DNA of 64,000 bases. Origin: an uncultured Pontibacter sp. (GTDB lineage Bacteria; Bacteroidota; Bacteroidia; Cytophagales; Hymenobacteraceae). The stretch covers positions 27,220 to 91,219 of the forward strand of contig NZ_CANLMZ010000012.1 in the NCBI RefSeq assembly GCF_947492645.1, read 5' to 3'. A model generated the notes under the pieces. The model searched no databases. It saw nothing but the letters and a program-made list of their open reading frames with translations, and was not told the DNA's origin. Of the stretch, positions 52,824-61,202 are shown in pieces. A program made the position numbers and the translations under genes. Within the stretch, counting starts at the first letter, position 1. Every line of letters starts with the position of its first letter.

Positions 52824-54392
52824 TTATACGCCTAACAGCAATCTCATCGGATCTTCCAGCAGCTCTTTCACGCGTACCAGGAAGCTAACCGACTCACGGC
52901 CGTCAATAATTCTATGGTCGTAAGACAGGGCCAGGTACATCATCGGACGAATCTCTACTTGACCGTTTACGGCAACAGGGCGCTGCACAATGTTGTGCAT
53001 ACCAAGTATAGCCGATTGCGGTGCGTTGATGATCGGAGTAGACATCATAGAACCGAACACACCACCGTTGGTGATTGTGAAAGTACCGCCGGTCATTTCA
53101 TCGATAGACAATTTACCGTCACGCGCTTTTTTAGCCAGACGGATAACTTCTTTCTCGATGCCGTCTAATGTCAGTTGCTCTGCATTGCGAATAACCGGCA
53201 CCACAAGGCCTTTAGGAGAAGAAACGGCGATAGAGATATCACAGAAATCATTAAAGATCATGTCGTTTCCATCTATCTGCGCATTTACTGCCGGCCACTC
53301 CTGTAAAGCTACAGTACAAGCCTTCGTGAAGAACGACATGAAGCCTAAGCCTACTTCGTGTACTTCTTTAAACTTGTCTTTATACTTGGCGCGGATGTCC
53401 ATAATCGGCTTCATGTCTACCTCATTGAAAGTAGTAAGCATAGCCGTTTCATTTTTCACCTGCACCAGGCGGCGAGCAACAGTCTTGCGTAGTGAGCTCA
53501 TTTTCTCGCGGCGTTGGTTTCTGTCGCCTGTAGTGGCAGGGGCAGCAGCTTCTTGCTGGGCAGCCGGAGCCGGAGCAGCAGCTGGTTTCGCAGCGGCTTT
53601 CTGTGCATTCTGCGCATCTTCTTTGGTAATGCGGCCATCGCGACCAGAACCTTGCACATCAGCAGCGTTTATGCCTTTTTCTGCCAATATTTTACCTGCA
53701 GCCGGAGACGGTGTGCCTGATGCATAAGTTTGTGCACCTGAAGCAGCGGCGGCTGGTTGTGAAGCAACAGCTTGATTAGCTGCTTCCTGCTTGGCATTTG
53801 CTTGCGCATTAGCGTGTGTAACACCAGCACCCGGTACAATTTTACAAAGCAGACCACCAATCTCTACTGTATCACCTTGCTGCGCGATAATCTGCAAAGC
53901 ACCTGCAGCCTCAGCAGGCAACTCAAAAGTAGCTTTATCAGACTCCAATTCTGCAATCACTTCGTCCATTTCTACATGATCACCGTCGTTTTTTAACCAG
54001 CTGGCTATAGTAACTTCTGTGATAGACTCTCCTACAGTTGGCACTTTCATCTCTACAGCCTCGCCAGCGCCACTAGCAGCAGCGGCCGGAGCAGACTCCT
54101 GTGCAACTGGTGCAGGGGCAGCAGCTTGCTCAGCAGCAGGGGCCGACGGGGCAGCACCATCCTGATCTATGCGGCAGATAACAGCGCCTACGTCTATCGT
54201 ATCGCCTTCCTGCGCTACAATGCGTAAAATGCCTGCGGCTTCGGCTGGCAATTCGAATGTGGCTTTGTCAGATTCCAGCTCCGCAATCACCTCATCCATT
54301 TCCACACGGTCGCCGTCTTTCTTAAGCCATTGGGCTATGGTTACCTCGGTGATCGACTCACCTACGGCAGGCACTTTAACTTCTAAGCTCAT
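52824..54392 (-). CDS. odhB: Dihydrolipoamide succinyltransferase (E2) with two lipoyl domains
   Basis: A 522-residue E2 of the 2-oxoglutarate dehydrogenase complex. Two near-identical lipoyl domains come first (residues 1-78 with Lys43, and 114-186 with Lys153, both in ELESDKATFELPA). Each is followed by an Ala/Pro-rich linker. Then come a peripheral-subunit-binding domain (about 228-265, SPAAGKILAEKGINAADV) and the catalytic domain with active site SYDHRIIDGRES (His493, Asp497). Classical OdhB has one lipoyl domain. It is placed between E1 and E3 in the cluster; an identity as E2 for another 2-oxoacid is less likely given SucA beside it. Confidence 0.94.
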   Translation of the reverse strand: MSLEVKVPAVGESITEVTIAQWLKKDGDRVEMDEVIAELESDKATFELPAEAAGILRIVAQEGDTIDVGAVICRIDQDGAAPSAPAAEQAAAPAPVAQESAPAAAASGAGEAVEMKVPTVGESITEVTIASWLKNDGDHVEMDEVIAELESDKATFELPAEAAGALQIIAQQGDTVEIGGLLCKIVPGAGVTHANAQANAKQEAANQAVASQPAAAASGAQTYASGTPSPAAGKILAEKGINAADVQGSGRDGRITKEDAQNAQKAAAKPAAAPAPAAQQEAAAPATTGDRNQRREKMSSLRKTVARRLVQVKNETAMLTTFNEVDMKPIMDIRAKYKDKFKEVHEVGLGFMSFFTKACTVALQEWPAVNAQIDGNDMIFNDFCDISIAVSSPKGLVVPVIRNAEQLTLDGIEKEVIRLAKKARDGKLSIDEMTGGTFTITNGGVFGSMMSTPIINAPQSAILGMHNIVQRPVAVNGQVEIRPMMYLALSYDHRIIDGRESVSFLVRVKELLEDPMRLLLGV

Positions 54393-54438
54393 ATTTTATT
54401 AGAATTATGAATTACGATTTTTGAATTACGAATTAACA

Positions 54439-54479
54439 ATGCGTAGTGACTAATTATACTTCAATTAATCACTACGCAT
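54439..54479. other. Hairpin between sucA and odhB
   Basis: Arms ATGCGTAGTG (54439-54448) and CACTACGCAT (54470-54479), with further pairing inside after one mismatch. No T-run follows on the minus strand, so it is not a clear terminator. Direct repeats of GAATTACGA lie just beside it at 54413-54432. It could act on mRNA stability or relative expression of E1 and E2. Confidence 0.6.
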
Positions 54480-54493
54480 CATCAATTATACAA

Positions 54494-57250
54494 TTAAATT
54501 GCGAATGCTCTATCGATTAGCTCCTGCTGCTCTTTAGCATGAATTTTAAGGTAACCGGTTGCCGGCGATGCACTTGCCTTACGCGCCACTACATCTTCGA
54601 TACCGTTACGCATAATGCGCAGGATATACATCCAGGCACCCATGTTCTCCGGCTCTTCCTGCACCCAGTATACTTTCGCATTTTTATACTTGCTAAGCTC
54701 CGCCTCCAACTGCACTTTCGGGAATGGCGCCAGCTGCTCCATACGAATCAGGGCTACATCCTTGCGGTTGTTTTTCTGCTGCTCTTCCAGCAGGTCGAAG
54801 TATACTTTACCCCAGCATAACAACACCTTCTTCACCGACTTAGCCGAAGCATACGTATCGCCGATAACCTCTCTGAAACCACCCGATGTGAAGTCCTCAA
54901 CTGGAGAAACAACAGCCGGATGGCGCAGCAACGATTTAGGCGACATATTGATAGCCGGCTTACGGAACGGCAATGCCAACTGACGACGCATAAAGTGGAA
55001 TAGGTTGGCTGGCGTTGTGATATACGTCACGAACATGTTATTCTCAGCAGATAATTGCAGGAAGCGCTCAGGACGAGCATTAGAGTGCTCTGGTCCCTGC
55101 CCCTCGTAACCGTGCGGCAACAGCATTACGAGGCCGTTCATGCGCTGCCACTTAGACTCCGTAGCAGAGATAAACTGGTCGATCATTACTTGTGCACCGT
55201 TGGCAAAGTCACCGAACTGAGCTTCCCAAATTACAAGGGCATTCGGGTTGGCCATCGCGTAACCAAACTCAAAACCTAACACGCCATACTCAGAAAGCAG
55301 GGAGTTGTAGATCTCAAATGAGCCTTGGTTCTCTGTGATATGGTTCAGGTTGTTGTAAGGCGCGCTGGTTACGGCATCATGTAATACTGCATGGCGGTGC
55401 GAGAACGTACCACGCTGCACATCCTGTCCAGAGAAACGAACTACTTTGCCATCAAGCAATACAGAACCGTAAGCAAGCAACTCACCAGCTGCCCAATTCA
55501 GTTGCTTTGTCTCAAAGAACATTTCTTTACGCTCTTTTACCAGCTTCTCGATCTGCTTCAATGGCTTAAAGCCTTGTGGCAAGGTAGTCAAGGCTTTACC
55601 TACTGCCTCTACAGCTTCGGCAGATACTCCTGTTTCCGGAGACTGATTGAAGTCTTCTGGCTTAGAACGGCGCAGCGACTGCCACTCCTTCTCCATCTGC
55701 TGGTAGTTGTAAGGCAATGGCTTCTGCTTTACCATGTCCAGGCGGTCCTGTAACAAGCTGCGGAATTCCTTGTCCATACTTTTCGCCAGCTCTGCATCAA
55801 TCTCACCACGAGATATCAACTGCTTGTTGTATACTTCGCGTGGGTTGGCATGCTTCGAGATCAGGTTGTATAGTTGTGGCTGCGTAAACTTCGGCTCGTC
55901 AGACTCGTTGTGGCCATGACGACGATAGCAGACCATGTCAATAAAGATATCGTTATTATAGCGCTGGCGGTACTCCATAGCCATACGCATCGCAAACACT
56001 ACCGCTTCCGGATCATCACCGTTTACGTGCAATACCGGCGCATCAATTACCTTGGCAACATCAGTACTGTAAATAGACGAACGGGCATCTTCAAAATCAG
56101 TAGTAAAACCTACCTGGTTGTTTATCACAAAGTGGATGGTACCACCTGTGTTATAACCTTCCAGGTTAGCCATCTGCGTAACTTCGTATACTATACCCTG
56201 ACCTGCTACAGCAGCATCGCCATGTATAAGTATAGGTAGCACCTTATCTATATCCTTACCATACATGCAGTCTATTTTTGCTCGCACAAAGCCTTCTACT
56301 ACCGGGTTAACCGCCTCCAGGTGCGATGGGTTTGGTGCCAGTTTCAGATTAACTTTTTTACCGGATGGTGTAGTTACTTCAGCCGAGTAACCCATGTGGT
56401 ATTTCACATCGCCATCACCCATGGTCAGGTCCGGAACGGCTGTACCTTCAAACTCAGAGAAGATCTGCTCATAGGTTTTGCCCATGATGTTGGCGAGTAC
56501 GTTCAGGCGGCCACGGTGTGCCATGCCTATCACTACCTCTTCCACGCCAAGCTCAGATGCTTTGTCAATAGCTGCATCCAGGGCAGGTATAGTTGTTTCG
56601 CCACCTTCCAGAGAGAAGCGCTTTTGGCCTAAAAACTTGGTGTGCAGAAAGTTCTCAAATACTACCGCTTCGTTCAGTTTAGAAAGGATACGCTTTTTAT
56701 ACTCAATGCCTGGATTGAAGCTTAGCGAATCACGCTCCACCTTTTGCTTGAACCACTCCAGTACTTCCGGGTCGCGGATGTACATGTACTCAAAGCCAAT
56801 GGAGCCTGTATAGATCTTTTGTAGTGCTGCTTCGATATCACGCAGCGTAGCGGGCCCGATACCGATAACCTCACCTACCTGGAAAACAGTATCCAAGTCA
56901 GCATCGGTTAAACCGAAATCTGCCAGGTCTAATCTTGCTTTGCGGTCTTTGCGGGCACGTACCGGGTTGGTGTTAGAGCGCAGGTGGCCGCGCGTGCGGT
57001 ATGCGTGTACTAAGTTTCTAACAGCTACTTCTTTATCAGATTCGCCGGCAGTAGAAGCACCTTTGGCAGGAGCAGCTACAGCGCTTTCAGCAGCATCATG
57101 GCCATTTTCACCATATACCGAAGAAAACTCAAATCCTTCAAAGAATTTGCGCCATCCAAAGTCAACTGACTCCGGGTCCTGCTGATAAGCTTTGTACAGC
57201 TCATCGATGTAATCGCCGTGCGCATTAGCGATGTAAGTATATTTATCCAT
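54494..57250 (-). CDS. sucA: 2-oxoglutarate dehydrogenase E1 component
   Basis: A 918-residue thiamine diphosphate enzyme that decarboxylates 2-oxoglutarate in the TCA cycle. The N-terminal motif YIDELYKAYQQDPESVDFGW and the ThDP-binding region with HGDAAVAGQGIVYEV are typical. EVVIGMAHRGRLNVLANIMGK, split by its turn, and GHNESDEPKFTQP also fit the family. ATG at 57250 (MDKYTYIANAHG) is used; a TTG at 57277 is in frame upstream. First gene of the sucA-odhB-lpdA cluster, with a strong promoter just before it. Confidence 0.96.
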   Translation of the reverse strand: MDKYTYIANAHGDYIDELYKAYQQDPESVDFGWRKFFEGFEFSSVYGENGHDAAESAVAAPAKGASTAGESDKEVAVRNLVHAYRTRGHLRSNTNPVRARKDRKARLDLADFGLTDADLDTVFQVGEVIGIGPATLRDIEAALQKIYTGSIGFEYMYIRDPEVLEWFKQKVERDSLSFNPGIEYKKRILSKLNEAVVFENFLHTKFLGQKRFSLEGGETTIPALDAAIDKASELGVEEVVIGMAHRGRLNVLANIMGKTYEQIFSEFEGTAVPDLTMGDGDVKYHMGYSAEVTTPSGKKVNLKLAPNPSHLEAVNPVVEGFVRAKIDCMYGKDIDKVLPILIHGDAAVAGQGIVYEVTQMANLEGYNTGGTIHFVINNQVGFTTDFEDARSSIYSTDVAKVIDAPVLHVNGDDPEAVVFAMRMAMEYRQRYNNDIFIDMVCYRRHGHNESDEPKFTQPQLYNLISKHANPREVYNKQLISRGEIDAELAKSMDKEFRSLLQDRLDMVKQKPLPYNYQQMEKEWQSLRRSKPEDFNQSPETGVSAEAVEAVGKALTTLPQGFKPLKQIEKLVKERKEMFFETKQLNWAAGELLAYGSVLLDGKVVRFSGQDVQRGTFSHRHAVLHDAVTSAPYNNLNHITENQGSFEIYNSLLSEYGVLGFEFGYAMANPNALVIWEAQFGDFANGAQVMIDQFISATESKWQRMNGLVMLLPHGYEGQGPEHSNARPERFLQLSAENNMFVTYITTPANLFHFMRRQLALPFRKPAINMSPKSLLRHPAVVSPVEDFTSGGFREVIGDTYASAKSVKKVLLCWGKVYFDLLEEQQKNNRKDVALIRMEQLAPFPKVQLEAELSKYKNAKVYWVQEEPENMGAWMYILRIMRNGIEDVVARKASASPATGYLKIHAKEQQELIDRAFAI

Positions 57251-57274
57251 AGGAAATACTGCTGTGTGTAGAGG

Positions 57275-57304
57275 CAAAGTTAGAAGTATTATTTAAAAAT
57301 CAAA
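57275..57304 (-). promoter_or_regulatory. sucA promoter
   Basis: TTTG (57301-57304) and TAACTTTG (57275-57282) on the minus strand, 18 bases apart. The ATG follows 24 bases on. It uses the same -7 hexamer as carB. Confidence 0.7.
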
Positions 57305-57809
57305 TTACATGCATCCGCATTAGCAAATATACCTCATTATCAAACACAAACATATGTAACCATACTCTATGCATACTTGTTCGGTTACAAACAGTTACCC
57401 TTTTAATAACTATATCATAACAAAGGAGCAAGACCCTTTAAAGGAGCCTATATTTTAATATTTGCCACAGGTTAATTTCTACTTCTATCACCGACAGTCC
57501 AATTGAGTGCGTCTGAATGTTATTTAATTGTTAATAAAACGTATAGAGGCCTAAACAGCATGTTACTTTTCAGGTATATTTCATTCCGAAGAACACCCTA
57601 TAAACCCTTTAAGCACCTCCTTATTACATTTTGAAAGCAGCCAAGTGATAAAAATATCATGTTACCTTCTAAAGAAATCATTCCTATTACATTCATATAA
57701 CCTAAGCTATCTTTAGAGAAGTAAAGTGTGGTTAAATTCTATGTCCCGTAAAAGTGTGAGGCAAAGGGTGTTGCCAGATACTATGTTGCACTAAAAACTA
57801 TAATTAGTT
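57305..57809. other. AT-rich divergent intergenic region
   Basis: About 500 bases upstream of sucA and of the small WYL-like gene. It has no ORF longer than a few codons on either strand and no hairpin of note. A second minus-strand box TATATTTG lies near 57327-57334 and could give a longer sucA transcript. Confidence 0.5.
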
Positions 57810-58118
57810 ATGTATAGCTATCTGCTGGAAGAATTATCGAAGACTATAGGTGCAAGAATGCTGATTGAATTTGAGTACCAGGGAAGCATGTATGTAGTAG
57901 AGCCGCACCTGCTTGGCCGCAACCACATGAAACAAGACTGTTTGCTTGCCTGGGTAGTATCAGGAAAAGGCGCCGCAGACAAACTTAAGGGCAGCTGGTA
58001 TACATTTATGCTCACGGAAATAACTATGGTTAAACCGATGGAGCAACGGTTTACAAAACACCGTCCTGGCTACGACCCTTACGAAAGCTCCATGAGCCGC
58101 ATTTACTACCGCATTTAG
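57810..58118 (+). CDS. Stand-alone WYL-like domain protein
   Basis: A 102-residue protein whose core IEFEYQGSMYVVEPHLLGRNHM and the strand YTFMLTEITMVKPMEQ resemble a WYL domain, the ligand-sensing module usually fused to an HTH. Here there is no DNA-binding domain. The expected WYL triplet is not clear, so the family call is tentative. A stretch of acidic and aromatic residues (YDPYESSMSRIYY) ends the chain. Located just before the vsr gene on the same strand, 68 bases away. Confidence 0.55.
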   Translation: MYSYLLEELSKTIGARMLIEFEYQGSMYVVEPHLLGRNHMKQDCLLAWVVSGKGAADKLKGSWYTFMLTEITMVKPMEQRFTKHRPGYDPYESSMSRIYYRI

Positions 58119-58186
58119 GTTTTACAGGGGCACCTTCCCGGGCCGTACGATGTTATACTTTCGCTACATGAAAGAGGAAGTATAGT

Positions 58187-58660
58187 TTGGCCAGCAAAAT
58201 AAGGAAGTATAAATCAGCAACAGCTCCTTTAACAGCACAGGAGAAAACCAGCCGCTACATGCGCGGCAACAAATCAAAGAACACAAAACCTGAATTAGCA
58301 TTACGCAAAGCCCTTTGGAGCGACGGCTTACGAGGCTACCGTGTACATTGGCCTAAAGCACCAGGCAAGCCCGATATCTGCTATCCGTCCCGCAAACTGG
58401 CTATTTTTATACATGGCTGTTTTTGGCATCAATGCCCCACGTGCAAGCCTATGCTTCCCAAATCAAACGTTACCTTTTGGCAGGCTAAATTCGAGAATAA
58501 CATTAAACGCGATGCAAAGTATAAGCAACTGTACCGCGAGGCAGGCTGGCAGCGTATTGTGATCTGGGAATGCCAGTTGCGCCAAAGTATGGCCGGTTGC
58601 CTTACATTAATAAAAGAACTGCATCGCGGTGTGCCGGCCAGCTGGGAAATAGCCGCCTGA
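58187..58660 (+). CDS. Very short patch repair (Vsr) endonuclease
   Basis: A 157-residue Vsr-type nicking enzyme that starts repair of T:G mismatches made by deamination of 5-methylcytosine. The signature LTAQEKTSRYMRGNKSKNTKPELALRKAL (split) and GKPDICYPSRKLAIFIHGCFWHQC carry the catalytic Asp and zinc/active-site His and Cys. WQRIVIWECQL closes the fold. The start is TTG at 58187, with AGGAAG 7 bases before; starting at the internal Met25 would cut a conserved part. No cytosine methyltransferase is adjacent. Confidence 0.93.
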   Translation: MASKIRKYKSATAPLTAQEKTSRYMRGNKSKNTKPELALRKALWSDGLRGYRVHWPKAPGKPDICYPSRKLAIFIHGCFWHQCPTCKPMLPKSNVTFWQAKFENNIKRDAKYKQLYREAGWQRIVIWECQLRQSMAGCLTLIKELHRGVPASWEIAA

Positions 58661-58736
58661 GCACATGCTAAAGTATAACTATTAGCTAAGTACTTTCCTA
58701 TAAAATGCTTATCTTCATCTAAACAAAATCTATACT

Positions 58737-60491
58737 ATGATAAAACACCTTCCTGTAGTGGCCTTGCTTGGCCTACTGGCAATGGGCTGTAACGAAAGCG
58801 CCCGCCAAACTGCCGATGCATCAGATGATGACACCGCTGCGCTTGCCGCTGACAGCGCTAACCTGCAACCGGCATTGCAAAGTATAACTGCAGCAGATGT
58901 GCTAAAACATACTACTGCGCTCGCTTCAGATGCTTTTGAGGGAAGAAGCCCCGGCACAGCAGGCGAAGACTCTACTGTTAATTACCTTACCCGTGAGTTT
59001 AAGAGACTTGGCTTGCAGCCAGGGAACCCAGACGGTACCTTTGTACAGGATGTACCTATGTTTGGGTTTACTCCTCAGCCTACTGCATCTATAAAGGCCG
59101 GTGGCAAAAACATCAAGCTTAACTTCCCGACAGACTACGTAGCTGTTTCCAGAAGATTTACACCTACTGTGGATGTGAATAACTCTGAAATGGTTTTTGT
59201 GGGTTATGGCATTGTAGCTCCTGAGTATGGTTGGGACGATTATAAAGGAGTGGATGTAAAGGGTAAGACCATTGTGATGCTGGTAAGCGACCCTCCTATA
59301 CCTGACCCCTCGGACACGAATAAGCTTGACAGCACAATTTTTGGCGGCAAAGCCATGACATACTATGGCCGCTGGACTTATAAGTATGAAATAGCCGCTG
59401 AGAAGGGCGCTGCTGCTGCCATCATCATTCACGAGACAAAGCCTGCCGGATACCCTTACGAAGTGATTTCGGGGAGCAGGAGCCGCGAGGGTTTCGATAT
59501 TAGCGCAGCGAATAAGAACATGGACCTGACAGCCGTAGAAGCCTGGATTACAGAACCAAAAGCAAGAGAGCTATTTACTGCAACAGGTAAAAACTTCGAT
59601 CAATTAAAGCAAGCTGCTCTTAAAAAGGATTTTAAACCTGTTCCGCTCAATGCGGAGGTCAGCTTTAATATCAAGAATCAGCTGCGTGAGGTAAAATCAA
59701 AGAATGTAATTGCCAAGTTAGAAGGTTCAGATCCAAAGCTTAAGAATGAGTACGTGGTATACACAGCGCATTGGGACCATTTAGGCAAAGACACCAAATT
59801 GCAGGGCGACCAAATATATAATGGCGCTTTAGACAACGCCAGCGGTACAGCAGGGCTTATAGAGATTGCCGAAGCTTTCACTAAAATGGAGGCTAAACCA
59901 AAGCGCTCTATACTTTTCTTGGCTGTAACTGCAGAAGAAAAAGGGCTGTTGGGGTCTAAATACTATGCAAGCAACCCGCTTTACCCTTTAGAGAAAACGG
60001 TAGCCAACATTAACATGGATGTACTAAATGCATATGGGCCAACAGAGGATGTAACTGTAATCGGATATGGCAACTCTACCTTAGAAGATGTGTTGGCAAA
60101 AGCAGCCGCCACACAAAACCGCCGAATTGTACCCGAGGACACCCCTGAAAATGGCTTCTTTTACCGATCAGATCATTTTGAGTTTGCTAAACAAGGCGTA
60201 CCGGCATTATATGCCAAATCTGGGGTAAAGGCACGAAACCAACCTGCAGACTATGTGCAAAAGTGGCAGAGCAACTATAATACGGAAGATTACCATAAAC
60301 TTTCGGATGAGGTAAAAGACGACTGGAACCTGGAGGGGGCAGTAGAAGACCTGCAGCTGTTTTTACGTGTAGGCCATACAGTAGCCAATACAGAAAAATT
60401 TCCTGAGTGGAAGGAAGGTACGGAGTTTAAATCAAAGCGCGATGCAATGCTATCTGGGCCAGCCGATAGTATAAAAGTAAAGTATCAATAA
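58737..60491 (+). CDS. M28 family metallopeptidase lipoprotein
   Basis: A 584-residue peptidase with signal peptide and lipobox LAMGC (Cys18). A protease-associated domain lies near residues 140-280. The M28 zinc site is complete: His in YTAHWDHLG, Asp in NGALDNASGTAG, the catalytic and binding Glu pair in TAEEKGLLGS, Asp in NINMDVL and His in RSDHFEFAKQGV. It is likely an outer-membrane-bound aminopeptidase or carboxypeptidase. Alone on its strand; substrate unknown. Confidence 0.93.
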   Translation: MIKHLPVVALLGLLAMGCNESARQTADASDDDTAALAADSANLQPALQSITAADVLKHTTALASDAFEGRSPGTAGEDSTVNYLTREFKRLGLQPGNPDGTFVQDVPMFGFTPQPTASIKAGGKNIKLNFPTDYVAVSRRFTPTVDVNNSEMVFVGYGIVAPEYGWDDYKGVDVKGKTIVMLVSDPPIPDPSDTNKLDSTIFGGKAMTYYGRWTYKYEIAAEKGAAAAIIIHETKPAGYPYEVISGSRSREGFDISAANKNMDLTAVEAWITEPKARELFTATGKNFDQLKQAALKKDFKPVPLNAEVSFNIKNQLREVKSKNVIAKLEGSDPKLKNEYVVYTAHWDHLGKDTKLQGDQIYNGALDNASGTAGLIEIAEAFTKMEAKPKRSILFLAVTAEEKGLLGSKYYASNPLYPLEKTVANINMDVLNAYGPTEDVTVIGYGNSTLEDVLAKAAATQNRRIVPEDTPENGFFYRSDHFEFAKQGVPALYAKSGVKARNQPADYVQKWQSNYNTEDYHKLSDEVKDDWNLEGAVEDLQLFLRVGHTVANTEKFPEWKEGTEFKSKRDAMLSGPADSIKVKYQ

Positions 60492-60842
60492 ACCCCTAGC
60501 CCTTTAGTTACAGAAAACCCAAACCGGCTGGCAACAAGAAATCATTACCAGCCGGTTTGGGCATTGGTATAAAACACCTGATAAAGGCTTGGCTTATATA
60601 GATCATTCACCTGCTACTAAGGCATAATTCTTTGTATTATTACTTTTTTAACAAAAATCATTACTCTGAGAATAATCCTAAATTTCAACTTCCTGTTTGC
60701 CAATGTCAGTCGCAGTACTTTTTAGTAGTCTGACTGTCTTATTTGCGCCATTAACTTTAAAATAACCAATTATTAGTCTTCATAAAGGTTACCTTTTTGC
60801 ATACTTCGTATAAATAAGTACAAAATCAAATTGATTAGAATT
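60492..60842. other. Intergenic region with a hairpin, no gene
   Basis: About 350 bases. The hairpin at 60519-60562 lies just past the M28 stop. The remainder is AT-rich and holds no ORF or motif. From here to the window end the AGTATAA motif was not seen. Confidence 0.5.
60519..60562 (+). terminator. Hairpin after the M28 peptidase gene
   Basis: Perfect 14-bp arms (CCCAAACCGGCTGG at 60519-60532, complement 60549-60562) with a 16-base loop. There is no T-run on the plus strand, so termination is not certain. Confidence 0.55.
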
Positions 60843-61070
60843 ATGAAAAAGATATGGAAATTAGCATTCGCAGCATTTGCTTTTGTAGCATTTACAGCTT
60901 GTGATGGTAACAGCAATACAACAACAGAGTCAGAAAACGTAGAAACAACAGATGAGCTAAATACTGACCTGGAAACAGACATGGAACAAGATACTGTTAT
61001 GCTACAGGACACTACCGTTAACGATGGTGTTGCTGATGATATTCAGGAAGAGCAGCCTCCTGTTCAGTAA
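60843..61070 (+). CDS. Small acidic lipoprotein, unknown function
   Basis: A 75-residue protein. The ATG at 60843 (MKKIWKLAFAAF) gives a signal peptide with lipobox FTAC; an upstream in-frame TTG is rejected. The mature part has no fold features and is rich in Thr, Glu and Asp (NTTTESENVETTDELNTDLE). Same build as the lipoproteins at 14209, 33000 and 35123. It ends in a strong terminator, so it is its own transcript. Confidence 0.72.
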   Translation: MKKIWKLAFAAFAFVAFTACDGNSNTTTESENVETTDELNTDLETDMEQDTVMLQDTTVNDGVADDIQEEQPPVQ

Positions 61071-61090
61071 GTTTTTTTAAATTACGCGTT

Positions 61091-61123
61091 AAAAGTCTCT
61101 GCTACACAGCAGAGACTTTTTTT
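61091..61123 (+). terminator. Intrinsic terminator after the small lipoprotein
   Basis: A perfect 13-bp stem (61091-61103 with 61108-61120, AAGTCTCTGCT/AGCAGAGACTT), an ACAC loop and a T-run to 61123. Confidence 0.92.
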
Positions 61124-61202
61124 ATGGGTTTACTACAATATTATTACGCAAAAGAATGATCCACAAGGTATGGATATGGTGTAAACCTTTTTAACTTTAG
61201 GA

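Noticed and set aside
52990..53727. 245-residue plus-strand ORF
   Set aside because: Antisense shadow of odhB, including its Ala/Pro-rich linkers.
57305..57809. tRNA or small RNA gene in the sucA upstream gap
   Set aside because: No cloverleaf or strong fold could be found by eye; the region is plain AT-rich DNA.
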